A DNA stretch of 64,000 nt from Hydrocarboniphaga sp. (GCF_028291725.1 NZ_JAQGNT010000042.1:1-64000); one strand, 5' to 3'; positions 26,083 to 34,739 are shown, counted from the first letter of the stretch. Notes: generated by a model from the sequence alone, not told the origin. A program made the numbers and translations.

Positions 26083-26849
26083 CGAAGTCGACGAGCGTCG
26101 TCGTCCTGCTGGGGACGCCGCACAGCGGCATCGAGGCGCAGGCACAGCGGCTGGCGCAATCCGGCAACGGCGTGGACCGCGGTGTGTACCTGGGCGATCT
26201 GCAATTGTCGCTGGTTGACAGGGTCAAACAGCTGCCCGAGCTTTATGCGCTGGCGCAGACGCCGCAGCACGAGCCTCTGTTCGCGGCACTGAGCCGCTAT
26301 CTGCCGGCCGCTGCGGAAAACCCCGCCGCGTTTCTCGCGCTGCATGCGAACTGGAGCATCGCCGAATTGCTCGAGGCGCTGCTCGGCGCGATCGATACGC
26401 CGCTGGTGACGATGACCGATCTGTCGGCCGGCTTCCGCATCCATCAAATCGAGCGCTGGTTCGCGCGCTTGCCGCGAGCCGTATATGTGCACGTGACGAC
26501 GCCGCTCGCGCCGTTCGTAGAAGCAGCCACCGCGCACTACAAGGGCAGGCTGTTCACGCCGCCGGACTATCGCGATCACAACGTGTTCAACGCGGCGCCG
26601 GTGCTGAAGCCGGAGCTTGCCTGGTATCAGATCCACGCAGCCTTGGCACGCGCTTTCTCGGACGCGCGTGATCTGAGCCGCATTCGCGTCGATATCGCCG
26701 AACTGGCAGGACTCGATGCCGATGCACTGCTGGCCCGCGCAACGACGACATCAGAGCGCTTCAACTGGCCGTATGCGCGCCAAGAACTGCGGGCGATGGC
26801 GCCGACACTGCCGCAGCTTGAAGCATCGATCGGTTACCGCGGCAGCTGA
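26079..26849 (+). CDS. hypothetical protein, possibly sulfotransferase-like
   Basis: This 256-residue protein overlaps the propeller gene by four bases. It starts with a hydrophobic strand and a Gly-containing loop (VVVLLGTPHSGIEAQAQRL) that resembles a P-loop or PAPS-binding loop. The C-terminal half (ATTTSERFNWPYARQEL) resembles nothing I can name. The fold is probably alpha/beta. A sulfotransferase-like NTP/PAPS-binding role is a weak guess. It ends the + strand operon and converges on the barrel gene at 26889. Confidence 0.6.
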   Translation: MTKSTSVVVLLGTPHSGIEAQAQRLAQSGNGVDRGVYLGDLQLSLVDRVKQLPELYALAQTPQHEPLFAALSRYLPAAAENPAAFLALHANWSIAELLEALLGAIDTPLVTMTDLSAGFRIHQIERWFARLPRAVYVHVTTPLAPFVEAATAHYKGRLFTPPDYRDHNVFNAAPVLKPELAWYQIHAALARAFSDARDLSRIRVDIAELAGLDADALLARATTTSERFNWPYARQELRAMAPTLPQLEASIGYRGS

Positions 26850-26850
26850 G

Positions 26851-26881
26851 CCGGATCGCCGGGCAAGCCGCGGCGATCCGG
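26851..26881. terminator. perfect 11-bp hairpin between convergent genes
   Basis: CCGGATCGCCG (26851-26861) and CGGCGATCCGG (26871-26881) are perfect complements with a 9-nt loop in the 39-bp gap between convergent genes. There is no T tract, so it would be an atypical terminator, possibly bidirectional. Confidence 0.5.
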
Positions 26882-26888
26882 CGGAACG

Positions 26889-27509
26889 CTAAAACGACAG
26901 CTGCAGACCCAGGTAGGCGCTGCCGAAGCTCAGCTCGCTGTCGTCGTCTTCGAGCGCATAGCTCTGAACACCGATCAGTCCCGCGAAAACCGGCGTAATG
27001 CGGTAGCCGATGCTGGCATCCAGGCTCGCGCCGCCAGTCCCGTCCACATCAAGGAAAGTCAGCTCGGCATTCCACATCAGCTTAGACTTGTTCTGGTCGC
27101 CGATGCCCAGCGTCACGCCCCAGCCATTGCCGTCGTCGCTTTCCCCTTCGATCTCGAAGTCCAGGCTGACGTACTCCGCCGCACCGTAGAGCCGGATGCT
27201 GCCGACGTCACCACCGTAACCGGCACCGAGACGGACGGTGTCCAGATCCATGTCGGCATCGTACTTGTCGCCGTCGATCTCGATTTTGTTCGCCGAATAG
27301 CGCGTGTACTGGCCCCGCAGAAAGACATGCTCGTTGACCTGGAGCGCGGCGCGGAAATCCGCACTGCTCAGGTCGGCATCGACATCCAGATCCCCATCAT
27401 CCAGCTCGAAGCCGCCACTGCCGATCGCGGCGCGTAGGTTGCCAAGCGCCTGCGCCTGCGCGCTGATCCCCAAAACCCCGAAGCAAAGCAGTAAAACCCG
27501 ATATTTCAT
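26889..27509 (-). CDS. small outer-membrane beta-barrel protein
   Basis: This 206-residue protein has a signal peptide (about 1-21, ending AQAQA). Acidic, Gly-rich, Tyr-rich amphipathic strands follow (VFLRGQYTRYSANKIEI, SIRLYGAAEYVSLDFEIEG), and the chain ends in phenylalanine (LGLQLSF), the outer-membrane barrel signal. It may belong to the OmpA/OprF-like porin-fold superfamily; no specific name is justified. Three in-frame ATG codons, each in a 12-bp tandem repeat, lie at 27509, 27521 and 27533. The first is chosen because MKYRVLLLCFG is a normal signal-peptide start. Confidence 0.7.
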   Translation of the reverse strand: MKYRVLLLCFGVLGISAQAQALGNLRAAIGSGGFELDDGDLDVDADLSSADFRAALQVNEHVFLRGQYTRYSANKIEIDGDKYDADMDLDTVRLGAGYGGDVGSIRLYGAAEYVSLDFEIEGESDDGNGWGVTLGIGDQNKSKLMWNAELTFLDVDGTGGASLDASIGYRITPVFAGLIGVQSYALEDDDSELSFGSAYLGLQLSF

Positions 27510-27542
27510 AAGTCCCCGCATAAGTTCCCGCATAAGTCCCCG
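27507..27542 (-). repeat. three tandem 12-bp repeats carrying start codon and RBS
   Basis: Units CATAAGTCCCCG, CATAAGTTCCCG and CATAAGTCCCCG (plus-strand reading) follow directly. On the minus strand each supplies an ATG preceded by CGGGGACTT or CGGGAACTT, so the barrel gene has three equivalent starts in frame, adding 0, 4 or 8 residues. Confidence 0.7.
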
Positions 27543-27668
27543 TTCAACCCCGTTGATTGCTCCGACGTCTGTCGCGCCGGCGCGCGATCCTGCCCGAGTT
27601 TCCGGCAGATAGAAACCCATTGCCGCGGGAAAGAAGCGCAGTCCGTCGCCAGCCACTAAAATCCCGCC

Positions 27669-29927
27669 ATGGCGAAACCACGGAAGAATCGCGGCCTTGT
27701 AGCCGCACTGCTGCTGTGCGCGGCGCCGCTGGCATCGGCTTTTGACGACACCCAGATCGAAGCCCTGATCACGAAGATGACGCCGGAAGAAAAAGCCGGC
27801 CAGCTGACGCTGGTGGCCGCGGTCTACGAGCATGAACCTTCGGACAACGAACGCCAGCCTGGCGAACCCACCGCGATGCAGCGGCAGCTCAACGAGATCC
27901 GCGAAGGCAGGATCAGCGCGGTGTTCAACGGTATCGGCGCCAACTGGGCGCGGCAGCTGCAGCGCGCCGCGGTCGAGCAGTCGCGGCTGAAGATTCCGGT
28001 GCTGATTTCGGTCGATGCAATCCACGGCTTTCACACGATCTACCCGGTGCCGCTGGCGGAAGCGGCGAGCTGGGACCCGGCACTGGCCGAGCGGGTGGCG
28101 CGCGCCACCGCAGTCGAGGCCACCGCCGCCGGCGTCGCCTGGAACCTGGCGCCGAACGTCGATATCGCGCGCGATGCGCGCTGGGGCCGCGGCGTCGAAG
28201 GCGCCGGTGAAGACGTGCTGCTGGCCTCGCGCTTCGCTGCGGCGCGCGTGCGCGGCTATCAGAAAGGCGGAAGGCTGGCCGACGACGATGCCATGATGGC
28301 GACGCCCAAGCATTTCGCCGGCTACGGCGGCGCTGAAGGCGGGCTCGACTACAACGTCGTCGACATCTCCGAACGCACGCTGCGCGAGGTCTACCTGCCG
28401 CCGTTCAAGGCCGCGTTCGACGCCGGCGCCGGTGCAGTAATGGCCGGCTTCCACGAGATCGGCGGCATTCCGGCGATGGCGAACTCGGCGCTGCTCGACG
28501 GCGTGCTGCGCCGCGAGTGGCAATATCCGGGCCTGGTGATCTCCGACTATGCCGCCGATCACGAGCTGGTAGAGCATGGTGTCGCCGCCGACGATCGCGC
28601 GGCGGTGAAGCTCGCCTTCATGGCCGGCGTCGATATGAGCATGACCAGCCGGCTTTACCAGCAATATCTGCCGGAACTGGTCGCCAGTGGCGACGTACCG
28701 ATGACGCGGCTCGACCAAGCGGTGCGTCGTGTATTGCGCGCCAAGCGCAATCTGGGGCTGTTCGACCGGCCTTATGGCCGCATGGACACAGCCCGGGAAA
28801 AGCGCTTTTCACATACGGCCGACATGCGGGCGCTGGCCCGCGAATCGGCCACGCGCGCCATCGTGATGCTGAAGAACGATCATGATCTGCTGCCGCTGCC
28901 GCGTACCGGCAAACGACTTGCACTGATCGGCCCGCTGGCCGGCGGACCGGCCGATCTGAATGGTCCCTGGACGGTGTTCGATGACCGGCATGACGCGGTC
29001 AGTGTCGAGGCCGGCCTGCGTGCCGCGATCGCGGACCCCACGCTGCTCAGCGTGACTCGCGGCAGCGACATCGATGCGCCGCTCGAAGGTGGTATTGCCG
29101 CCGCAGTCGCCGCCGCAGCGGCGGCCGACGTGGTAGTGCTCGCAATCGGCGAAGGCGAGGCGATGTCCGGTGAAGCGCAGTCGCGCACCGAGATCGTGAT
29201 TCCAGCGGCCCAGCAGGCGCTTGCAGAAGCGGTTGCCGCCACTGGAAAACCGCTCGTGGTACTGCTGCGCACCGGTCGCGCGCTCGCGCTGACCGGCGCG
29301 GTGCGCGACGCAGACGCAACGCTGGTGACCTGGTTCCTCGGCGCGGAAACCGGCCATGCGATCGCCGACGTTTTGTTCGGCACCGTGAGTCCGAGCGGGC
29401 GCCTGCCGGTCAGCTTTCCACAGGCATCGGGCCAGGTGCCCTACTACTACGCGCACAAATCCACCGGGCGGCCGCCGCCGCCCGGCCCGCTGAAGGAATA
29501 CACCGCGCGCTACCGCGAGCTGACCGCGGCGCCGCTGTATGCGTTCGGTCACGGGCTGAGTTATTCGACGATCGAATATTCTGCGCCGGCACTGAGCGCG
29601 CGCACGATGCCCTGGAATGGACGCCTGAAGGCGAGCGCGACCATCCGCAACACCGGCCCACGCGCCGTGGATGAAACGGCGCAGCTGTATGTGCACGACC
29701 GGGTTGCCAGCGTCACCAGGCCGGTCCGCGAACTGAAGAATTTCCTGCGCGTGCATCTGGCGCCGGGCGAAAGCCGCGAAGTCAGCTTCGAACTGTCGCG
29801 TGCGGATCTGGAATTCATCGGCACCGAGCTGAAGCCGGTCGCCGAGCCCGGTGAATTCGATCTATGGATCGCGCCCTCGGCGGTCGATGGTTCGGCCACG
29901 CAATTCACCTTGATGCCGCCACTGTAG
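27669..29927 (+). CDS. bglX: glycoside hydrolase family 3 beta-glucosidase
   Basis: The 752-residue exported enzyme has a signal peptide (about 1-24, ending LASAF). It has a GH3 N-terminal barrel (KFNGIG-like start, VDAIHGFHTIYPVPLAEAAS, WGRGVEGAGEDVLLAS, ATPKHFAGYG) with the nucleophile Asp-293 in VISDYAADHEL. The GH3 C-terminal domain and a fibronectin III-like tail (TRPVRELKNFLRVHLAPGES) follow. It resembles periplasmic BglX, which releases glucose from beta-glucosides. The TAG stop codon is formed by the GTAG start of the repeat that follows. Confidence 0.9.
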   Translation: MAKPRKNRGLVAALLLCAAPLASAFDDTQIEALITKMTPEEKAGQLTLVAAVYEHEPSDNERQPGEPTAMQRQLNEIREGRISAVFNGIGANWARQLQRAAVEQSRLKIPVLISVDAIHGFHTIYPVPLAEAASWDPALAERVARATAVEATAAGVAWNLAPNVDIARDARWGRGVEGAGEDVLLASRFAAARVRGYQKGGRLADDDAMMATPKHFAGYGGAEGGLDYNVVDISERTLREVYLPPFKAAFDAGAGAVMAGFHEIGGIPAMANSALLDGVLRREWQYPGLVISDYAADHELVEHGVAADDRAAVKLAFMAGVDMSMTSRLYQQYLPELVASGDVPMTRLDQAVRRVLRAKRNLGLFDRPYGRMDTAREKRFSHTADMRALARESATRAIVMLKNDHDLLPLPRTGKRLALIGPLAGGPADLNGPWTVFDDRHDAVSVEAGLRAAIADPTLLSVTRGSDIDAPLEGGIAAAVAAAAAADVVVLAIGEGEAMSGEAQSRTEIVIPAAQQALAEAVAATGKPLVVLLRTGRALALTGAVRDADATLVTWFLGAETGHAIADVLFGTVSPSGRLPVSFPQASGQVPYYYAHKSTGRPPPPGPLKEYTARYRELTAAPLYAFGHGLSYSTIEYSAPALSARTMPWNGRLKASATIRNTGPRAVDETAQLYVHDRVASVTRPVRELKNFLRVHLAPGESREVSFELSRADLEFIGTELKPVAEPGEFDLWIAPSAVDGSATQFTLMPPL

Positions 29928-29989
29928 GAGCGGCTCTTAGCCGCGATTGAGGCCTCAACGGCACGATCGCGGCTAAGAGCCGCTCCTAC
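29924..29989. repeat. GTAG-type REP pair (GAGCGGCTC family), copy 1
   Basis: The left unit starts GTAGGAGCGGCTCTTAGCCG; the right unit is its 24-bp complement ending GAGCCGCTCCTAC. It includes the bglX stop codon and sits between bglX and the 3' end of the sirtuin gene, so it may also terminate both. The same family is found at 30728-30793. Confidence 0.85.
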
Positions 29990-30008
29990 AGTTGAGAATC
30001 AGCAAGGC

Positions 30009-30707
30009 TCAGACGAACAGCGTCGTCAGCGCCTGGCTCGCCGGCAAGGCGATATGGCGATCGAACAAGGATGAAGCCTCGGTGGTCTCTGGATTGATCT
30101 CGACGAGTTGCGCACCCGAACGTTTCGCCAGGGGCACGAAAGCCGCCGCCGGATAAACCACGGCCGAGGTGCCGACCGCGACGAACAGTGAGCACTCCGA
30201 GATCAATTTCCCTGCGCGCGCGAACACCGCTTCGTCGATCGAGTCCTCGAACCAAGTGATGTCGGGCCGCAGCCAGGCAGCGCAATGCTCGCACTTTCGG
30301 CTGGCGTAGGCGCCGCCCGAAAAATCGTCGCGAATACCGTGCTGGGTGCAGCGCATGCGCCACATCGAACCATGCAACTCCGCGTCGACCCGCACGCCGG
30401 CGCGTTGCAGCATGCCGTCGATGTTCTGCGTCACGACCTGCACTCTCGGATGCGCAGCCTGCATCGCGGCGAGCGCGGCATGCCCCGCGTGTGGTGCGCA
30501 TGCCAGCACGCTTGCGCGTCTCAGCTCGTGAAAGTGCAGCACTCGCTGCGGATCACGATCGAAAGCGCGCTGGCAGGCGTAATCCTCGTAGCGATACTGC
30601 GCCCAGATGCCGCCGGCGCCGCGATACGTCGGCACTCCGGATTCGGCGGACAGGCCGGCGCCGGTGAAGAAAACGACCGAGGAGTGTTCACTGATTGAAA
30701 TTTGCAT
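30009..30707 (-). CDS. cobB: NAD-dependent protein deacylase (sirtuin, CobB type)
   Basis: This 232-residue Sir2 enzyme removes acyl groups from lysines using NAD+. Signatures are FFTGAGLSAESGVPTYRG at the start, VVTQNIDGMLQRAG, the catalytic His in ELHGSMWRMRC, zinc-site cysteines (CTQHG...CEHC) and FVAVGTSAVVYPAA. Where CobB and SIRT5 have the YxxR acyl-selectivity motif this protein has HELR, so desuccinylase activity is uncertain. The first ATG (30707) is preferred to an in-frame TTG at 30725. The gene is bracketed by two copies of one repeat family. Confidence 0.88.
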   Translation of the reverse strand: MQISISEHSSVVFFTGAGLSAESGVPTYRGAGGIWAQYRYEDYACQRAFDRDPQRVLHFHELRRASVLACAPHAGHAALAAMQAAHPRVQVVTQNIDGMLQRAGVRVDAELHGSMWRMRCTQHGIRDDFSGGAYASRKCEHCAAWLRPDITWFEDSIDEAVFARAGKLISECSLFVAVGTSAVVYPAAAFVPLAKRSGAQLVEINPETTEASSLFDRHIALPASQALTTLFV

Positions 30708-30727
30708 ACGAGCTTCAATCCTCAACT

Positions 30728-30793
30728 GTAGGAGCGGCTCTTAGCCGCGATTGTGTCAGTGAAGCCTCAATCGCGGCTAAAAGCCGCTCCTAC
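30728..30793. repeat. GTAG-type REP pair (GAGCGGCTC family), copy 2
   Basis: GTAGGAGCGGCTCTTAGCCG at the left and a complement with one mismatch ending AAGCCGCTCCTAC at the right. It lies between the alpha/beta hydrolase 3' end and the sirtuin 5' end; with copy 1 it brackets the sirtuin gene. Confidence 0.85.
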
Positions 30794-30802
30794 AGATTCC
30801 GA

Positions 30803-31654
30803 TCAGGCGCGCAGGAAATGCTTCAGCCGCGGCCGCACACTCGCCGCGTGCGACAGCGGAAAGAAGTGCCCGCCGCCGGGCACGACTTCGACTTCGGCCT
30901 GCGGCAGCAGCGCACTCAGGCTGCGGCAGGACGGCATGCAGCGCGACAGCTCGCCGTAGATCAGCAGCAGCGGCGTATCGCGCAGCTTGTCGGCGAGCAC
31001 GTCCGCACTGAAGCCGGGCTGTAAAAGCTGCTCGCGAACGCCGGGCGTGTCGATCAGATCAACCCAGGCACGCGCAGTGCGCGCCGCGCCGCGGCCCTCG
31101 CCGAACGGGGTCACCGCATCACGGCTCGGCAGTTCCGCGTTGCCCGCTTTCAAACGCGCGACCACTTCCAGGAAGCGCAGCCCGATCTGTTCTTCCATGG
31201 CCCAGTCAATGCCGGACTTCTCCGCCACATCGATCTCGAACGCTGACAGATACGGCATGTCCGACAGCATCTGCCGCGGCTGCAGCGCATTGACCTTGGT
31301 GTCCATCACGCACAGCGACTGCACCCGCTGGGGCTGAGCGGCTGCGTATTCCAGCGCGACACCGCCGCCATAGCTGTGACCGACCAGATGGCATCGTTCG
31401 ATGCCGATGCCGTCGAGCAGGCCGGAAAGATCCGCGGCCAGTGCCGTCGACGAATATCCAGTCGCCGCGCGCTCGCTGTAGCCGTGCCCGCGCAGGTCGT
31501 ACATCGTGCAGCGATATCGATCCTGCAGCGGCAGCGCGTATTGCGCGAACCAGAACGCGCGGCTCGCGGCGAGGCCGTGGACGAAGACCAGATCCGGCCC
31601 CTCGCCCATCTGCTGCCAGGCGAGCTTGACGCCGCCGACGACGGTTTCGCCCAT
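30803..31654 (-). CDS. alpha/beta hydrolase
   Basis: This 283-residue protein has an oxyanion-hole segment FVHGLAASRAFW, the nucleophile elbow GHSYGGGVALEY, a lid region (about 135-200), an acid region after LLLIYGEL and the catalytic His in GGGHFFPL. The substrate is unknown. It lies 12 bp downstream of the ACP gene on the same strand and is probably the last gene of the megasynthase operon, where it could act as a thioesterase-like or lipid-hydrolysing enzyme. Confidence 0.78.
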   Translation of the reverse strand: MGETVVGGVKLAWQQMGEGPDLVFVHGLAASRAFWFAQYALPLQDRYRCTMYDLRGHGYSERAATGYSSTALAADLSGLLDGIGIERCHLVGHSYGGGVALEYAAAQPQRVQSLCVMDTKVNALQPRQMLSDMPYLSAFEIDVAEKSGIDWAMEEQIGLRFLEVVARLKAGNAELPSRDAVTPFGEGRGAARTARAWVDLIDTPGVREQLLQPGFSADVLADKLRDTPLLLIYGELSRCMPSCRSLSALLPQAEVEVVPGGGHFFPLSHAASVRPRLKHFLRA

Positions 31655-31666
31655 ACGACCGCCAGC

Positions 31667-31948
31667 CTAGATCTTGGTCGCGACGAAGTCGGCGATCTGG
31701 CCGATCGACAGGTCGTCGACGTAGCGGCCTTCTTTCATCAGCAGTTCGTTGAACGGCAGTTTGCTCTTGTGCACCATCTGCTCAATGGCGACGACCAGCT
31801 GGATGATATCGATCGACTCGAAGCCGAGGTCGCCGAGCAGCTTGGTTTCGCGCGTCATCTCGCCTTCGAATTCGTTGTCCCAGTCCTGGGTGAAATCTTT
31901 CAGCAGCTCGGAAAGTTGGCCGACGAGCTGGTCGCTGGATGCAGGCAT
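31667..31948 (-). CDS. acyl carrier protein
   Basis: This 93-residue four-helix carrier has the phosphopantetheine site in LGFESIDIIQLVVAIE (Ser-45). It differs from the LGIDSIKR carriers inside the megasynthase and is more like a discrete ACP used by accessory enzymes. It is followed by the alpha/beta hydrolase and preceded by the hexapeptide acyltransferase, so it may carry an acyl group to or from the megasynthase product. Confidence 0.85.
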   Translation of the reverse strand: MPASSDQLVGQLSELLKDFTQDWDNEFEGEMTRETKLLGDLGFESIDIIQLVVAIEQMVHKSKLPFNELLMKEGRYVDDLSIGQIADFVATKI

Positions 31949-31968
31949 GGGACTCCGGTTTTATGAAT

Positions 31969-32757
31969 TCAAGTTGAGAAAAGCGGCTCCGACAGCTTCT
32001 CGACCATGAGGCCGGAGGGCTGACGGGTAACACTGTAGGTGTCCGGATGCAGTAACGGTAGATTGCCCTCGGCAACGTGCTGTTCGAAGAACTCGAGTGT
32101 CGCTTCCACCTTCGTGAAATCCACCTGTTTCTTGTACGGCGCGAGATCGTAACGCCACCACTGCAGCTTCAGAAAGCGCTCTACCAGCCTATCATCGAAG
32201 CGCAGCCGAACCACCCGGGCCGGTGAACCGACCGCGATCGCATAAGGCGGAATATCGCGCGTCACCACCGAACACGCGCCGACGGTCGCGCCATCACCGA
32301 TGGTGACTCCGCGCTTCACGAACGAGCCTGCACCGATATAGGCCTCGTGCCCGATCACGGTATCGCTGGGCACCGTGTCGACATACGACAGCCCCGGCTG
32401 TTTTTCCGGCGCGAGTCTCGCGAAGTCCTCGAACTGATACATCGTCGGCATGTATTGCGGGCGGGTGAAAGCAAACGGGTGTGAGCTGAAATAATTCTGC
32501 GGGTGCTCGGGCGGACCGATGATCGACGACTCGCCGATCTGCGAGTAGCGCCCAAAGTGGGTGCGATAGGCGCTGGTAATTCCCGCTGCGTTGAAAAACG
32601 TGAACGCACCGAGACTGCAATCCTTCAAGCGGTGCCCCTGAGGCCAGGCGGGCCGCTCGAAAAGCAGTCTCCCAGCAATACCCTGGCCCTCCTCGGCGAC
32701 CAGCCCACGTTCAAACAGCGCTCTACCGCCAAACTCGTTCGGCATGTCCATGCTCAT
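31969..32757 (-). CDS. hexapeptide-repeat (CatB/LbH-type) acyltransferase
   Basis: This 262-residue protein has left-handed beta-helix hexapeptide repeats (GHEAYIGAGSFVKRGVTIGD and ATVGACSVVTRDIPPYAIAVG) and the CatB-like element FGRYSQIGESSIIGPPEHP. The family transfers acetyl or other acyl groups from CoA or ACP to hydroxyls or amines. It is encoded 20 bp upstream of the ACP gene. The C-terminal 60 residues are outside the helix and not recognised. A tailoring role in the cluster is inferred. Confidence 0.78.
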   Translation of the reverse strand: MSMDMPNEFGGRALFERGLVAEEGQGIAGRLLFERPAWPQGHRLKDCSLGAFTFFNAAGITSAYRTHFGRYSQIGESSIIGPPEHPQNYFSSHPFAFTRPQYMPTMYQFEDFARLAPEKQPGLSYVDTVPSDTVIGHEAYIGAGSFVKRGVTIGDGATVGACSVVTRDIPPYAIAVGSPARVVRLRFDDRLVERFLKLQWWRYDLAPYKKQVDFTKVEATLEFFEQHVAEGNLPLLHPDTYSVTRQPSGLMVEKLSEPLFST

Positions 32758-32903
32758 TCCCTGGGTTCTTTATACCTGGGAAGTTGCATTACCTGTGCCG
32801 CATTCGGCAAACCTGTCGGCCGAACGGCGCTTTTGACCGTTCAAATGGTCCGCCGCCCGTGCAACGGTATCATCCAGCCGACAATCCGCCTTTCCTTTCG
32901 TAT

Positions 32904-34538
32904 CTATTCCATGTAGCCGAGCATCTGCAGCTGTTCAATGATCTGCTGCTTTTCGGCGGCGTCCATTTCTTCGCCCGCCTCGCGCTGCACTTTCCTGGTC
33001 GGCGCACCTTTCTTGATCGGATTCGCAGCGAAATATTCTGGCGTGAAGAAGTGCGCGGCCACCTTGCCCTCCATGTCCTTGGGTACGGCGAGGCCCAGGC
33101 TGTACAGCAGGGTCGGGCAGACGTCGCGGATGTCGCAGCGCTCGGCCATGTCCGCGGCCGTGATCCCGCTGCCGGCGGCCATGAAGATGCCGTCCGGATG
33201 ATGCGTGCCGGCCGGCGTAGGCCGCATGACTACCGCCGGCTGGATGTTGCGGATCGACACGAAACCGTTGTCGCGCAGCACCAGGGTCAGGTCACAGGCC
33301 TTCTCCATGTGGGCGCCTGGGAACCATTCCTCGCGCTTGAGCACGTCGACGACCACCGGCTCGCCATTCGGGTTGCGCAGCGACAGCAGGTCGGCGATCA
33401 GTTTTTCGCGGAAGGCCTCGTACTCGCTAGGCTGGATGCCCGGCTCGCCCGGCTTGGTCGATACGCGGATATGGATGCCGTTGGACGAGGGCGTGCGGCA
33501 GTACGCTGTGGTCTTGGACCAGTCGAGGTTGGCGAAATCCGAAGCCTCGCGACGCAGCGCCTGCTCGCTGCCGTCGTGTGTGGCCCACTGCAGATAACCC
33601 TTCTCTTCCAGGAACACGTTGATGCGCAGCACTTCGACCGAAGCCGTGAAACCGTGGTCGGAGGCGAAGAACACCTGCACGTCGGGGCCACAGAGCTTGA
33701 CGAGCTGCTCGATGTAGTCGTCGACGTTGCGGAAATATTCGAGACAGACTTCGCGCATGCGCAAGTCGTAAGGCGTCGGCTCCGACTTCAACAGCTTCGG
33801 ATCGAGGTAAGGCCAGGCCTGGTGCTGGATCTTGTCGGTGCCGTCGAACATCACCGCCATCAGGTCGGGCTGCTCGTTCTTGAGCACGTACTCGGCGACC
33901 TTGAACCACTGGTGTTCGCGCGGCAGGTGGTAGCTGACCCATTTGAAGGTGTCTTCCGGCGACAGCACTTCGGTGGCCTGCTTCTCGTTGTCGAAATCCC
34001 AGGCGAGTTCCTTCGGATCGAAACCTGGAATCTCGGCCTTCAGCTTTTCGAAAAGACCGGCCGGGTGGCTGTTGCGGCGCAGATGCTTGGCCGGAATGAA
34101 GCCTGGCACCACGGTGCCGTTGGTTTCCGCTGCCGGCGGCGCGGTCAGCGGGAAATTCAGTGCGGCGATCTTCTTGCCGTTGCGGTTGGCGATCTGCCAG
34201 ATCATCTCGGAGTCGACATCGCGGCTGTCGTAGAGCGTCCAGTAGACCTCACCGCCTTTGTCTTCGGCACGGATGAAATCGAACACGCCATGCGCGCCCG
34301 GATTCTTGCCGGTCATGATCGAAGTCCATGCAGGCGGTGTCAGCGGGTTCGGCGTCGAACGCAGCTTGGCGCGCACGCCGCCTTTCAGCAGCTTGGACAG
34401 GTACGGCATGGTGACGCCGACATCCGGCAGCTCGCGCAGCATCTCGTCGAGCACCGTGAAAGTGCAGCCATCGAGTCCGATGAATAGCGTCTTGGTCTTC
34501 GTGTTTTGCGAGTCCATGAGTGTGCTCAGTGAGTGCAT
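32904..34538 (-). CDS. alkaline-phosphatase-superfamily phosphodiesterase/transferase
   Basis: This 544-residue protein has the NPP-like metal-site start LFIGLDGCTFTVLDEML and the nucleophile segment PPAWTSIMTGKNPGAHGVFD, with Thr as probable nucleophile. Later metal ligands are VFFASDHGFTASVEV and the GTHHPDGIFMAAG end motif. No signal peptide is evident, so it may be cytosolic. Family members hydrolyse or transfer phosphate esters and are often misnamed nucleotide pyrophosphatases. ATG 34538 is given; ATG 34517 (MDSQNTK) is equally likely. Its place between the megasynthase and the acyltransferase suggests a head-group or tailoring step. Confidence 0.8.
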   Translation of the reverse strand: MHSLSTLMDSQNTKTKTLFIGLDGCTFTVLDEMLRELPDVGVTMPYLSKLLKGGVRAKLRSTPNPLTPPAWTSIMTGKNPGAHGVFDFIRAEDKGGEVYWTLYDSRDVDSEMIWQIANRNGKKIAALNFPLTAPPAAETNGTVVPGFIPAKHLRRNSHPAGLFEKLKAEIPGFDPKELAWDFDNEKQATEVLSPEDTFKWVSYHLPREHQWFKVAEYVLKNEQPDLMAVMFDGTDKIQHQAWPYLDPKLLKSEPTPYDLRMREVCLEYFRNVDDYIEQLVKLCGPDVQVFFASDHGFTASVEVLRINVFLEEKGYLQWATHDGSEQALRREASDFANLDWSKTTAYCRTPSSNGIHIRVSTKPGEPGIQPSEYEAFREKLIADLLSLRNPNGEPVVVDVLKREEWFPGAHMEKACDLTLVLRDNGFVSIRNIQPAVVMRPTPAGTHHPDGIFMAAGSGITAADMAERCDIRDVCPTLLYSLGLAVPKDMEGKVAAHFFTPEYFAANPIKKGAPTRKVQREAGEEMDAAEKQQIIEQLQMLGYME

Positions 34539-34580
34539 GGGTTGCTGAATGGTGAAACGAGTGCGCGGCCCCCGTTCCTC

Positions 34581-34681
34581 CCGAGTAGCTCCGCGCAGCG
34601 AAGCGTATCGAGGGATCGCACGGACCTCGGATGCGTCCCTCGCGTCGCTTCCCCTCGATACGCGCCTGCGGCGCTACTCGG
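34581..34681. repeat. inverted repeat of the GTAG type in the 200-bp gap
   Basis: CCGAGTAG (34581-34588) and CTACTCGG (34674-34681) bound a pair of related arms (GAAGCGTATCGAGGG against CCCCTCGATACGCG). GTAG again starts each unit. It fills most of the gap between the phosphodiesterase and the KS-AT-DH-PPTase gene and might weaken co-transcription. Confidence 0.7.
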
Positions 34682-34739
34682 GGCGAACGGATGGCAACTC
34701 GGGAGGAACGGACAATATTGTGTTGTCGAGGTCATAGCA

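Noticed and set aside
26889-28718. Long minus-strand frame of about 600 residues covering the barrel gene and antisense to bglX
   Set aside because: Only the last 206 codons resemble a protein; the upstream part mirrors the GH3 gene.
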